Of a DNA stretch of 64,000 bases, positions 43,678 through 56,105 are shown one piece after another. The stretch is from Beroe forskalii (taxonomy: Eukaryota; Ctenophora; Nuda; Beroida; Beroidae): NCBI GenBank assembly GCA_011033025.1, contig WFMF01000005.1, positions 1,736,001-1,800,000 on the forward strand, given 5' to 3'. Both the position numbers and the translations under genes were made by a program. How positions within the stretch are numbered: the stretch's first letter is position 1; every line of letters starts with the position of its first letter. The notes below the pieces were generated by a model that saw nothing but the letters and a program-made list of their open reading frames with translations, did no database searches and was not told the DNA's origin.

Positions 43678-43894
43678 CAGGAAACGGAGTGATTGTACAA
43701 GGAAGTCTAGACAACCCCTCGGGGGCAAGAGACGGGGAGTAGTACAAGGTCTCCTGCTCTTCAAGACGACCCCTCGACCGCAAGACACATGGACATATTT
43801 AAAAACAGGACTTACAGGCTTTTAAGGTTGAAACGCCCTCTAGGCTATCTGGTGACTGGCCGCCTTTAACCTCAAACAATCAGCTTTTTTCGAC

Positions 43895-44163
43895 CAGGCC
43901 CGTAGCCAGGGGGAAGCCCTGGGATCTGCCCCCCCCCCTCGGAAAAATTATAACCTCTCAAAGTTTTGCTCTTATTTTAACGAATATCGTAATATTCGTT
44001 TTAGGATAGGTAATGTTTTTGTGAGTGAAAGAATTCCTGAATGATAAACTTTTTATATTTCGACCCCGAAGCAGTCTGCAATGCCCAATTTTTCAAAAAA
44101 AATCCTGGGGGTTTGGCTACCCCTTTGAAGGGCCTACTTGGAAAAAGCCTGGCTACGGGCCAG
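43895..44163. mobile_element. hAT-like MITE, left-arm copy (CAGGCCCGTAGCC ends)
   Basis: The ends are CAGGCCCGTAGCCAGG and CCTGGCTACGGGCCAG. Flanks TTTTCGAC and TTCTCAAC are a decayed 8-bp duplication. The same element lies at the mirror position in the right arm, so it inserted before the inverted duplication. Confidence 0.8.
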
Positions 44164-46058
44164 TTCTCAACCTCATTACTAAATCTCATATACTACAACT
44201 TTTGAAAGGTTTCAAGTCTACAGATCACTACTCTGAGATGCGGTATTTTAGTATTTTCGGCAGTAAAGAATTTTCTATTTTAACGTGTAACACAAGAAAA
44301 ATAAAAGTTTGTAAATTATAATTTTTGGCCATTTGAATGAATTGATGATACGACAATAATGATTGAGATTGAGCCACCTATTTTTCGAGTGTGGGATATG
44401 ATTTGAAGTGTCCTGAGTATTGATTGTGTATTGATTGTGTACGTGCTATACATTATACATCTGCATTGAAAAAATGTCTAGTTGATTCTATTTCTTATCA
44501 TCACACAATACTCATAAAATTCGTGAAATTTGACTTACACGGATTTTACTTATCCGTAGTATAAAAGTTATCGTGTTCAAGTTGAAAGTGACTGTGAAAT
44601 AAGTCTGGCATTTTCATCAACACACAAGGATACCTTGATCTGGCCGAAGTTTTTATAGTGCTATTTATGAAGTATGAACATATGAAGAACAATTTATTTG
44701 ATGCTAGAAACTTTGAAACAATCATCAAATGTCGCGCGGATCCAACAGCTGTGCTGGCAATAGGTGACAAGTGACACTTACCCGCGACCCCTATGGGCTT
44801 ATGGGGAATCTATTGTGACAACAGTGAAATTTCCTGAAATTTTCATCATATATTTCTACATGAAAAACATCGATGAAATTATGCCTTATGGGAGGTTGTT
44901 GATCGGTTCAACCGTATAAAAATTTAGTGTCATGAAAATTAAGACTCATCCTTAACAAACTCATGAAGTCAAAATACTCTGTATAAATTAAGGTGATCCT
45001 ACTTTCTAGCTACTGAGGCACAGAAGAAACTGGCAAAGTAGAATAACTACAAAGAAAACAGACAAAGCCAAAATCGAAGGAGAAATATTAGGTAGGTAAT
45101 GATGAAAATTGGAAAATTGAAATACAAGAATACGGAATTATACACAAAGAAATTAGTGAAAGGTGGCAAAGAAAACACCACAAAATAGGTACCGATCATT
45201 ACTCATTAGTCGATATTAGTTCCGCGGAACTAATATCCACTAATGATCGGTACCTTTTTTGCGGTGTTTTATTTGTCCCTGACAGTGAAATTGTATCGTG
45301 ATACTGATACCTTGATACATCAGACACATAAAATGCAAGTGTGAGCATTTTAATCGAATGATGTCAAACATCGTGTATTTTGGCATGTATATGTATAATA
45401 GTGCAAAATAATGCAGTGCTCCGTTGGACATCCTAAGTCCAGTGTGTGCAATCGGAGCGCCGGAAATTCATTAATTTGATTGCTTTGTGGATGGGATAGG
45501 GGATAGCTCACCTCATATTCAGTATCGGGTGGTGAATGGGGACGGTGGGGGAGGATGGTAATTGGTAAATGTGTGATGTGTCCAATGCTACTCGCTGAAG
45601 CCGGACACTTCACAGTTCTATTTACAGGCACATGCTTCAAGTAACAAATCTTCACTTTCCAGACTATGAAGCTTTTCTGGAGAACGGGCAAATTCGCCCT
45701 TTGAACGCCACCTGGCTACTCCTACAGTTGAACTCAGAACTTCATGGAAATTTGCCGTAAGAGTGTGAATCATATCACCTCTTCAGTGCCATAAAAAGCG
45801 GTTTCACAGATGAAGCCTGAATGTATTGTATTCATAATAACTTGCCAGACTTACGTTAGTGACCACAAGCTGCACTGAACTTTTACCCAGTCTCAAGCAA
45901 TGCTCATACTTTGGATCAGGTTGGTAAATTGCAGTCTGCACCCCAGTTATAATATTCTGGATAAAATTGGGCTTGATACTTGATGGCTGCGCGACAGATT
46001 TTTGTCTGGTATAAATTTATACTTGGTTTTATCTAAATAAAAAGACCGATCATTGCAG
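44164..46058. other. Left-arm region between the peptide gene and Cys-B
   Basis: AT-rich DNA, mirrored at 56106-58050. It holds an imperfect hairpin of about 115 bp at 45169-45285, centred on TTCCGCGGAA, with GGTACCGATCATTA in the stem. Frames here are not kept between the arms, since indels are not multiples of three, so they are not treated as genes. A signal-peptide exon for Cys-B would be expected here but was not identified. Confidence 0.5.
45169..45285. repeat. Hairpin element in the left arm
   Basis: The inverted arms centre on ATTAGTTCCGCGGAACTAAT and extend through GGTACC to flanking CAAAGAAAACACCACAAAA and its inverse. The right-arm copy (56893-57003) pairs somewhat better. This is a MITE-like foldback older than the duplication. 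Confidence 0.8.
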
Positions 46059-46511
46059 CGTAATGTGCCTCTCTGGCACGGTGCTCTCTGACATGTACTG
46101 CGAAACTGCCGGGTATGAAGTCAGTACTTACAACAAGTGAGTCAAGCCTCGATCTCATAGTGAAACATCGATTTGATTTGATTTCGTCATGAATGTGTGT
46201 TCAATCATGATGCACTGCAGTGTAAGGCGTAAGCCGAAAGGGTTTAAAACCCTCTCATTACCACGCTGTGTTTCAGCCCCGCTTGGCACAGCACTCCCTA
46301 CACCCGGACAGCGTGCTGCCCCTCTGCCATGGCACTGCAGTGCAATGACGGGGATACCTTCACCTCGTGCGGGTGTTGTGCCACGCCCACCTTCGACCAC
46401 AGGGGCTGCTTCCTTTGGGGCGTGGGACCGTGCTACTGTTACAGTCACGAGCTGGGGGAGACCTACAGGGCGGACCCGGTGAAGAGTCAGGAGGTACAGT
46501 ACAGAGAATAA
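46059..46511 (+). CDS. Cysteine-rich protein Cys-B, left-arm copy
   Basis: Exons 46059-46136 (acceptor CATTGCAG, donor GTGAGT) and 46277-46511 (acceptor GTTTCAG, TAA stop) join in the same phases as Cys-A. They give about 103 residues: VMCLSG, DMYCETAGYEVSTYN, TACC, ALQC, SCGCC, RGC and GPCYCY, then a charged tail ending QEVQYRE. The cysteine pattern, 11 in all, matches Cys-A through both exons, so the two are paralogues. A 5' exon is expected for the same reason as in Cys-A. AATAAA overlaps the stop codon (46510-46515). Function is unknown; a secreted disulphide-rich peptide is the simplest reading. Confidence 0.7.
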
Positions 46512-47734
46512 TAAAGTGGTGCGAAGTGAGGAGTGATGCTGGGATATGATAGCACAAAAAAGTTACAAGGAAAAAATTCTGTTTTTCTAGTATAATGTAA
46601 TATACAGTTTTTGATCGATTAACTCACGAAATATTATTACCCAGAAACAGTCATCGAAATTTGCACGAAATGGGAAATTATACTATACATTGAGAGCAAT
46701 GAAGAAAAGTAAGAACCTTCATTCTTATATTATGCAAACGTCGTGTAGGTATCCACCTACCAACTGAACTAGGAACTTCTACAACTACTTAGGATGCATA
46801 ACTGATGTAATTATTCTTACTAGCCAATATAAGGATAGAAGTAAGCTGTAGCCACTTAACCATAGCCGAAATGGGAGAAAATTGTCCCGCATGTCTCAAG
46901 CCCGCAGGAAAATTCCATTTCCAAGGAGTAGTGGGGTGTGCAAGATACTAACCAGACTTCTAGAGTCATAGATTCTAGAAGACACTAGCGCTGAGTTAGA
47001 GAGACACTGAATCAGTAATTTGCACTTCTACAGTTCTGCGAGTTCTAGAATAGCTGTTTAAGGGGCACTGGAATAACGCCAGAGGAGAGAAATGGCCCAA
47101 AATCTGAGCATGTTAAACATTTCACGGATCGCAGAAAATCAGAAAGGCAGAACACAACTTTTTCTAGAAAGGTAGAAATGACTACGCATCACAGTAATGC
47201 GTATCCGATGCTCATTACCTACTTCATTATCAACTAACTCACTAATGCCAAGTTTAATCTTGCAAAAAATATTACGGTTTTGTGTAATTTTCTTGGAGAG
47301 AACACACGTCGTATATCGATGACAATCCTTTGATCCATCCTAAATAAATCAATTTAGAATCTAGATAATTAGAAAGCGAGCAAAGTGTTGCAGTACAGAG
47401 GTGTAACGGACAAAAGGTACAACAAGATAAGAGTGGCTAGTGCAATGCATCGTTATCTGATAAGAGTGTAGCATTCCTTATCACAAACACACAGCAACCA
47501 CAGTAGGTACATAGCTATACATTGTACTACATAGTCCTTCCATAATTTACAAGAAACATCAATTAAAACTTTGGAGGTTAAAGATATAAGGATTTTTTCA
47601 AAATTATCCATGTTAACGTCTTATGATGTCGTCATTTTGAAATAATTGTTCGGGTTTCGAAAATATAGGAACTTTATCGTAAAAGCCCCAAATTTCGTCC
47701 CTCATTAATGTGCCTCGTAAGGTTAGTACACTGC
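46512..47734. other. Inner part of the left arm
   Basis: Mirrored by 49274-50507. AT-rich with several TCTAGAA-type short inverted motifs near 46960-47060. Nothing coding is visible. Confidence 0.5.
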
Positions 47735-49273
47735 ACCACTGCAGATATGGTGACTGGAGGTCCTGACGGGAACTGCAAATTCCCTGAGCAAACTGCAAAA
47801 TTTCTCAGATTGCAGAGCAAATTTCATGGATGTTGCATCAGATCGAAAAATTTGCAGTTTGTTCGAGTGCCATAGCCTTCAAGACAAGCCTTTCGATAAA
47901 GTTATGGTCCAAACTGCAGTTTGTTTCTTCATCTTCACAAGAAAATATGCTTTTGCAGGCATTTCTGGGGTCTTTGGTTTTGTTGTAGAAACTATGGTTC
48001 CAATCAATTGATTCCTGTTCGGAACCTCTGGCTCCTGGGGGCTGTGCCCCCAGACCCCGCCTTTGATTCAGTACCAATATGAATTTTAAATGTAAACTGA
48101 ACCATGAAAGTTTTATCTTGCAGAAATATCACTTCCACGCAATTTCTAAATGTTTGGAACCTCTGGCTTCTGGGGGCTGCGTCCAAAGACCCTTGCCCTG
48201 TAGATAATGGCCACCCTGCTGCTAGCTTTTGCGAAGGTGGCGCGAAGAGCCGCCGAGTGACCTACAATGAAACCAAACTGCAAGAAATTTCTCGGGAACT
48301 GCAAAAAAAATATTATCTGCATCTATGGTACACTGCTTAACTTCTCTCATTTGTTATATGTGCCGCGGACCGCGGTGCATGAACATAAATGGGTTTTGGA
48401 GACTGTGAGTGTGTAAGTTGGATAATGGACGAGGCGTGCCGACTGCCGAGTTCCTTATCGAAGGTATACGGTCGCAGCTGAGATCATGGTGGAACCAGAT
48501 TATGCCCCGACCGGAAACAGCTTGGACCGACCAAACAACAGTGTTTCTTCCTACTCGGGTCTGACGACCCTCGTCCGGATTCAACGATGAAGTAGATTTT
48601 AGAGTGCTCCTTTTTTGCACTGTAATTCAGTGGAGACCGATATATAAATCAAACTTACACGGTCGCTAAAACAAGCTTGGGAGGGGTATAATATTGATTA
48701 TTCGAGCCGTGACAGTTCAGGCAACTGTAGACCTGGTCGCAGGAGTGTGGCACCGTGTCTAATTTACATTTACCAAATTCCATTTCTCTACTGAGATTAT
48801 ACCTCAGTATATTCCCTGGCCCTCCTAATTCAACTTTCTATTCAGTGGTAATTCTGACCAGGAACGAAATTTAAGGCATCACGAAATGAGAAATCTGGTC
48901 TCCACTGATGACGATGAAATAATCATTTATTCGAAATGAATGAAATCCGATGTGCTCAGTTGCGCGCGCAATTATTCATTGTTGGCCATCAGCTCAAAGT
49001 GTCATGATAACATTTGAACCGATTTAAACAATAGTGAGCTGATCTTGGTCGCAAGCGTCAAGCACAATGGTGGTGAAGGGGTAGGTATATACGAAATAGG
49101 AAATGGAAAGGGGAGGGTCTGCCCAAGGGTAAGGTTTAACTGGAAGATATAAACCCCAAATACTGAAGATCAGAAAAATGTTGCTCCAGCTTTTAAAAGA
49201 ATAGTTCTTTGTTCGGCCGTTCGGGGGGAGTGCCCCTTCCCACCAGCGATGGGGCACATAACAAATGAGTTTA
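47735..49273. other. Spacer between the palindrome arms
   Basis: This is single-copy with respect to the arms. It holds two copies of GGAACCTCTGGCT(C/T)CTGGGG hairpin sequence (about 48018 and 48153), related to the repeat at 4715-5545. It also has several AACTGCA-rich short inverted pieces (47760-48310) and, at about 48530-48615, an inverted diverged fragment of the hAT-like element found at 6460-7465. The minus-strand ORF at 48354-48620 runs through that fragment and is not a believable gene. Confidence 0.55.
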
Positions 49274-51399
49274 GCAGTGTACCAACCTTACGAGGCACAT
49301 TTATGAGGGACGAAATTTGGGGCTTTTACGAAAAAGTTCCTATATTTTCGAACCCCGAAAAATTATTTCAAAATGACGACATCATAAGACGTTGACATGG
49401 ATAATTTTGAAAAAATCCTCATATCTTTGAACCTCCAAAGTTTTAATTGATGTTTCTTGTAAATTATGGAAGGACTATGTAGTACAATGTATAGCTATGT
49501 ACTGTGGTTGCTGTGTGTTTGTGATAAGGAATGCTACACTCTTATCAGATAACGATGCATTGCACTAGACACTCTTATCTTTTTGTACCTTTTGTCCGTT
49601 ATACCTCTGTACTGCAACACTTTGCTCGCTTTCTAATTATCTAGTTTCTAAATTGATTATAATTTACGACGGATCAAAGGATTGTCACCGATATACGACG
49701 TGTGTTCTCTCCAAGAAAATTACACAAAACCGTATTATTTTTTGCAAGATTAAACTTGGCATTAGTTAGTTAGTTGATAATGAAGTAATGAGCATCGGAT
49801 GCGCATTACTGTGATGCGTAGTCATTTCTACTTTTCTAGAAAAAGTTGTGTTCTGCCTTTTTGATTTTCTGCGATCCATGAAATGTTTAACATGCTCAGA
49901 TTTTGGGCCATTTCTCTTCTCTGACGTTATTCCAGTGCCCCTCAACCAGCTATTCTAGAACTCGCTGTAGAAGTGCAAATCACTGATTCATTGCCTCTCT
50001 AACTCAGCGCTAGTGTCTTCTAGAATCTATTACTCTAGAAGCCTGGTTAGTAAAGGCTATCTTGCACACCCCACTACTCCTTGAAAATGGAATTTTCCTG
50101 TGGGCTGGAGACATGCGGGACAATTTCCTCCCATTTCGGCTATGGTTAAGTGGCTACAGCTTACTTGTATCCTTATATTGGCTAATATAAGAATAATTAC
50201 ATCAGTTATGCATCCTAAGCAGTTCTAGAAGTTCCTAGTTCAGTTGGTAGGTGGGTACCTACACGACGTTTGCGTAATGTAAGAATGAAGGTTCTTACTT
50301 TTCTTCATTGCTCTCATTCTTACATAGTGTAATTTACCATTTCGTGCAAATTTCGATGACTGTTTCTGGGTAATAATATTTCGTGAGAATGACACTAAGT
50401 TGATCGATCAAAAACTGTATATTGAATTATACTAGAAAAATATAAATTTTTCCTTGTAACTTTCTTGTGCTATCGTATCCCAGCATCACTCCTCACTTCG
50501 CACCACTTTATTCTCTGTACTGTACCTCCTGACTCTTCACTGGGTCCGCCCTGTAGGACTCCCCCAGCTCGTGACTGTAACAGTAGCACGGTCCCACGCC
50601 CCAAAGGAAGCAGCTCCTGTGGTCGAAGGTGGGCGTGGCACAACACCCGCACGAGGTGAAGGTATCCCCGTCATTGCACTGCAGTGCCATGCCAGAGGGG
50701 CAGCACGCTGTCCGGGTGTAGGGCGTGCTGTGCCAAGCGGGGCTGAAACACAGCGTGGTTATAAGAAGGATTTAAACCCTTACAGCTTACAGTGTGCCAA
50801 GCGGAGCTGAAACAAAGTGTGATGGTTATCGATTGAGAGTTGTCTAAAACCAGGTTGCATAATGATTCACAAATTCATGGCGAAATCAAATCGATGTTTC
50901 ACTATGAGATGGAGGCTTCACTCACTTGTTGTAAGTACTGACTTCATACCCGGCAGTTTTGCAGTACATATCAGAGAGCACGGCGCTTGTGTTTTGTCCT
51001 TGGCCTTTTCACAACCAAAACACACTTCACGGGTGTGTTGCGCTGGGACCAAGGGGGCGGGGGTGGCACCACCGCCTGTTCGCCTGAGGCCCCACTACAC
51101 ATTGGGGATACTGTGTCTCCCGGAGTGCCTGGTCTGGTCATGGCGTTCTAGCTCCGGAACCCCATCCTGGCGTCCCTCCACTAGGTCACCCTAATTCCAC
51201 AGCCCAGGGGAGAGGCGATCCCGGAAGGCCGGGATCCTCCCGCGGAAGCTACCGTGTAGCCACTCACCCGCTCTGAGGCTGGCCCAATCACAGTTCTAAC
51301 CTGGCAGAGCACCCCAGGAAGGCCCTCTCCCTGCGGTAACAGCTGGGCAGTTCTGCAGAGAGGGGTGTCCTCCTTTCATCTTAGGGTCACGGTCTGGCG

Positions 51400-52950
51400 T
51401 GCCCCTCTCAGACAAACAAAAGCCCAGTGGGCGGTAAGGGTTGTTTCGGACAGGGCCGGCAGCGGGCAAACGGGTGACGCCTTTCAAAACCAGTTTGGGG
51501 GGGTTTTACTTTTTGGGGGGAAAACCCCAAAGGTTTTTGGTAACCTGGGATTCTGAAATTTCCTTTTTTTGGAAAATTGCCCCCCCTTTTTAAACCCCCA
51601 AAATGGCGGGGGGGTTTTTTCAAAGGGGCCGGCAGGGGAAAAGGTAGGGTTTACCCCACCCGGGGGGCCCCCAAAGGGGGGGTTTTTTGGGGGGAAAAGA
51701 TGGGTTTTCCCTTTGGGGTTTTCCCTTTTGCATGTCCAGGGGGGGTCGGAACTGCCCCTTTGGTTGGTTTTTCTTTCCGGGTCCTCCCGGGGGCCCCCCC
51801 CCGGGGGTTCCGGGGCGGGCCCCCCCCAATTTTTTTTTTTTACCCAGTCTTTTTAAATCCTCCGCAAAAGGGGGGAAAGGGGGGGTTTTCGTCAGGATCG
51901 GGGCCCCGGGGCCTTTAAATTTTTCCCCACCTGCGGGTGCTCCCCCGGGGGGGGTGGGGGGGGGATCCCCCTTTTTTTCCCCAAAGGTTTTTTTGGCGGC
52001 AGGGGGTGCCCCCGGAAGCCCCCCGGTTCTTGGGGAAGGTCCACCTCCGTTTCCTCAAAAAAAGGGGGCTGTTTTTGGGGGTTTGGGGGGGACGGGTTTA
52101 AAAATTTCACCCGGGTTCTTCCCTTTTTTTTTTTTTGGGGGGTTTTTTCATTCTCCTTTTTTCCCCAAATTTGGATTTTTTTTTTTTAAACTTCCCCATC
52201 ATTTTTCATTTTGCCCAGAAGGGGCGGGGCCCCCTTTTTAAAACAAAAAAAATTCCCTGAGCCGGGGGGGGGTAAATTCCCCCCCTTTGGGTGGGTGGGT
52301 TTCCCAAAAACCCTCCCAAATTTTCCAAATTTGGAAAACCCCCCCCAGTAGCCCGGAAAAGGAAGGGGGGGGCCTGTAGGGTGGGGGGGGGGCCCCCTTT
52401 CCCCCCAAAAAACCCCCCAAAATTCGCCCCCCAAAAACAGTTTTAACCCCCCCAATGGGGGGGCCCCGCACAAAAAAAGGGGAAGAAAGGAAAGCAAATT
52501 TTTCCCCCCCCAAACCAAAAAAAAAAACCCAAACCTTAATCCCCAAAAAAAAAACCCCCATAAAACCCCCCAAGAATTAAAAAAATCCACATACCCCAAT
52601 CAAAAAGAATCATCCTTTTGGGTTAACAAAAACCTTTTTCCCAAAAACAAAACCACCAAACTCAATTTCCCCCCCCCCAAACCTCAACTGTAAAACGGGA
52701 CAAAAAAATTTTCTGTTCGGGACATAACAAAAAACCCCCCCCAATTATCCCCTTTTTAACTCCCCAAAAACCCTTTTAAAAAAACCTTTAAAAACCCTAA
52801 CAAAACCCCCCTGGGGGAAAACCTTTTTTCCCCGAGCCTGCCAAAACTTTAATGGGGATCAAAATCCCCCGGGCCAAACTTTATTTACCTCCCAAAAACA
52901 GGTAACACCAGGTGGGGGAAGGTTGATTTTTTTAAAATTCATCTCACTAC
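51400..52950. other. Homopolymer-ridden, probably low-quality sequence
   Basis: The stretch is dominated by runs of 4-14 identical bases (GGGG, CCCC, TTTT, AAAA), unlike any neighbouring DNA. Long ORFs on both strands are rich in Gly, Pro and Phe and are artefacts. The texture suits low-quality read tails or a failed consensus inside the LINE. Confidence 0.8.
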
Positions 52951-53879
52951 ATTACATTAAACATAACTTCGGCGCCAAAACCCGCAAATTTCAAAAAAAC
53001 AGACTGGGGAAATATTTGTCCTTTACAAAAACCCCATATCCCTGACTTAAAACAAACAAGACTTGGAAATGCCCCAAAAAATCAACGAAAATCTAACTAG
53101 GAAACTTTCAATAAAGCAGCCTTGGTACCATCAAAAAGCCACATAGCTGAGGTGGAACAGGCACCGCAAGCCCTCAGGCAAGAGCAGCAGAACTTACAGC
53201 CAAAACTGCACCAAAACAAAACAGGACGAATGGAGGAAATTTGTGCCGACACTGAGACAGTCAAGGTCATCCAAGAGTGAGCAAAATTCTTTCAAAAATT
53301 TGCAATGACAAGACAGAGAAGCTGAATCACATCTACCGAAATCAGATGGCACCCTCACGACCCTTGGAAGGGCTCGAGTTATGGAAAGTCATTTCAAGAT
53401 GATATACCTCAATCCTCCTTGCAGACCATACTATCGAACACACATCTTCTAGACAATATTTACAGTGACACAAGAATGAGAAAGCAATAATGTCCTTCGA
53501 CCCCCTCAAAACAGCTGGGACCAGACACACTTCCCAATCACAATTCAACAAGCGTGGCTTTTACATCAATATAGCTGTGAAGACAATCGTGATCCAAAAG
53601 TCATGAAATGCAGCGTTCCCAAACCTTGGACCGAATCCAGCATCTTCATCCCTGGAAGAAAGGCAGCTATAACAAACTAGCGCTTTCGCACTATTACACT
53701 CACCCCACTCTCCATAAAGCTGCAGGAAAGAATAAATCCTTTGGCATATGCGGCATGACCTGACCTTGGCATGGAGGACAAACTTAGCAAAAAAGCAGTT
53801 TGGCTTCGAAAGGCACCTCAACTGAAACAGCTCTCCCACAAAAGTCATCCACAAGATCGAAAGAGAATAGCCAACAAGG

Positions 53880-54640
53880 GGATATGTTCTAGGCACCTTC
53901 CTTGACATCGAAGGGGCCTTCGACAATGTGTCCTTCAAAGCTATATAAAACCATCGACAAGTCCCCCTAGACCACAAGCCAGCTGGATCAAGGGAATGGT
54001 CACTAACAGAAATGTTACAATTTCACTCAAAAACTCCTCAAGAAGGATCAGAATTAAAGAGGCTGCCCCCAAGGAGGCATTCTCTCACCTTCCTCTGGAA
54101 TCTTTGCTGGATGACCTCCTTCAGTACACAGCAAAAGCACATTCCAGGCTATCTGCAGGCTTTTGCTGATGACTTAATGTCACTAGCAGAGGGATGACCT
54201 CGACGTCATCTGGCAGAGAACACAGACCACCATCAAGACTATTGAGACATGGTGTGAGTCGAAGGGACTCAACATCAGCGCTCTCAAAACCAAACTAGTC
54301 ATGTTCATGGAACAGAAAGTGGACCTTCGCCCAATCAAGTAATGGGCTCAACTATTGAGCTCAGTAAAAGCAAAGCTTCTTGGAGTAACACTGGACAACA
54401 AACTCAACTTTAACTCACACATCGACAACATTACCAAAAAATGCATAGGACTATCTTCCAATGCAAGCGAGGCCATAGGCCCCACATGGGGACTTACTCC
54501 TAAGAAATATGCAAGTGGATTTACACCTCCATTATTAGACCAGCGCTGGCATACAGCGCTGTTGTCTGGATCAAGGCAACTGACAACAAATCCAATACCA
54601 AGAAACTTGAAAGAGTTCAAGGACTCTCACTCAGGTATAT
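53880..54640 (+). pseudogene. Degenerate reverse transcriptase of the inserted LINE
   Basis: Recognisable pieces are FLDIEGAFDNV near 53906, AFADDLMSLAEG at 54156-54197, a KGLNISALKTKLV thumb segment near 54270, and LLGVTLDNKLNFNSHID followed by GPTWGLTPK near 54375-54500. Stops and frame changes separate them. The order and motifs match the fingers, palm and thumb of a LINE reverse transcriptase. It is not functional as written, though sequencing errors may cause some breaks. Confidence 0.8.
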
Positions 54641-54959
54641 GACTGGGCCCTACCTTCCACACCTTACAACACTCTTAACTACCTCACTAGTATACCTCCA
54701 TTACCGACTACCTCAAAGATTGAAGCTGCCAAAGGGGCAGTCAGGCTCATGGGGTACGGAGATTGGACCTAGAAACAGCCCCCCCACCGGCAAAGGAATC
54801 ATTAAAGCTCATGGCATATATCAAACAACCTAATTTCTGAGCTCCAAAAGTCCCAGGGCACAACCAATGGGACACTATTAAACCCCATCTTATTCTTGAC
54901 GCAACTATAACATAACATACCCTCAAGACGCTCACTCTGACAACTACACCAACAACCTG

Positions 54960-55426
54960 CACAATGACATCAAGCTTATCAGCGTCAACAACATTTGCTG
55001 CTACACAGATGGCTCTAAAACAGACCACGGGGTGGGCGGCGGCTGTCATCAAGGACCCCCACAACGAGAACACAACCGAGTACCACTTCAAGATGAAAGA
55101 TCACTGCACGGTTTTTTCAGGCCGAGATAGCAGCACTTATGCATGCTGCTGACAGACTTAAACACCACAACAACAAAGCTAATCACCTTCTGGGCGACAG
55201 CCTATCGGCACTCAAGCTTTCCAACAGAATCCACAGGAACAAATCAGTTGCAGACTGTCACAAGTCACTCACCTCCCTAGCTCATGACAACACAGTCCAA
55301 GTCAGATGGATAAAAGCCCACATCGGACACTGGGGAAACGAGAAAGCAGACCAGCTTGCCAAGGCTGGTACCAAGATAGTAACCCCGTCACCAGCCTTGT
55401 CCCCATTTCATTCATCAAACACTTAA
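54960..55426 (+). pseudogene. RNase H domain of the inserted LINE, frameshifted
   Basis: The four acidic boxes of RNase HI can be seen: YTDGSKT (near 55012), AEIAALMHA (near 55123), LGDSLSAL (near 55190) and NEKADQLAKAG (near 55335). The first box is out of frame with the others. In LINEs this domain degrades the RNA strand of the reverse-transcription hybrid. Downstream (55430-55850) are more C-terminal remnants, including a Cys/His stretch near 55630-55680. Confidence 0.8.
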
Positions 55427-56105
55427 TCAATACCAAGGTAACCAACCTCAGCCACGACAGGTGGATCACCAACAAACATGCTCACACTGACATGATCATA
55501 GGTAACCATCAGAAGAAGGTTTTTCACACACTTAACAACAACACAGGCAACCGTATCCGGTACCGAACTGCTATCTCCATTATCACAGGACACATAGGAC
55601 TGAACAAACACTTGTACAGAATAACACGCTGACACACCAAACTGCCCTTACTGCACTGACACAGAGGAGACAGTTGCACACTTCATTGGACAATGCCCTG
55701 CATTTATGAGAATCAGAGGCAACACACTCGGGACATACTATGACTCCATTAACGACATCATGGACAACAACAGTATGGACGCACTGATCAGTTACACACT
55801 CCAAACCAAAAGACTACAACGAACAGAGGAGGAGGCGGACAATACAGGGTGACATAGCATCTACTCATCTCTCCGATAGCTCTGAAGTATCTGGTATTGT
55901 ATTGGTAAAGGTATTCTCCCTCGCTAGCCACACCCTCATTTTTCCCACCACCACCACCATCACCTTTCACCCTCACCCCCCGTCGCCTCGGCGACCAGAG
56001 GCAGGCACAGTCCCACTCCGGGACTATCCTCTTGCGGACCTTCGGGTCCGGCCTCTCTTTTGATGATGATGATCAGAGAGCACCGTGCCAGAGAGGCACA
56101 TTACG

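Larger units (their letters stand above)
38868..47734. repeat. Left arm of a large inverted duplication
   Basis: This arm matches the reverse complement of 49274-61163. The outer edge is the AAATTGAATGTTATTTGCGA sequence, and the inner edge is CGTAAGGTTAGTACACTGC. The arms carry the same genes, hairpin and hAT-like insertion in mirror order, and differ by substitutions and by several large indels. Confidence 0.92.
50982..56071 (+). mobile_element. LINE with RNase H, inserted in a Cys-B exon (5.1 kb)
   Basis: Flanked by a 12-bp duplication ATCAGAGAGCAC (50970-50981 and 56072-56083) and ending in GATGATGATG after a GGACCTTCGGGTCC hairpin. The 5' end (50982-51400) is GC-rich and UTR-like. The 3' half carries degenerate reverse transcriptase and RNase H reading frames. 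An RNase H and a tail of short repeats fit the I-like group of LINEs. The middle (about 51400-52950) is unreliable sequence, so most of its ORF1 and endonuclease cannot be read. Confidence 0.8.
50508..56105 (-). pseudogene. Cys-B right-arm copy, exon 1 split by a LINE
   Basis: Exon 2 (50742-50508) is intact, same length as the left copy, with only a few changes, such as RSC for RGC and GESYR for GETYR. Exon 1 is cut: the 5' piece is at 56105-56072 and the 3' piece at 50981-50926, with a 5,090-bp LINE between. The duplicated 12-bp ATCAGAGAGCAC lies within the coding sequence. Unless the LINE is spliced out, this copy cannot make the protein. The good conservation of exon 2 suggests a recent insertion. 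Confidence 0.85.

Noticed and set aside
43534..43788. Antisense ORFs over the peptide gene
   Set aside because: They mirror a conserved coding exon on the other strand and lack a promoter or conserved start.
51569..52599. Long overlapping ORFs on both strands
   Set aside because: They lie in homopolymer-ridden sequence, are made of Gly/Pro/Phe/Lys runs, and occur on both strands at once; this is the mark of bad sequence, not genes.
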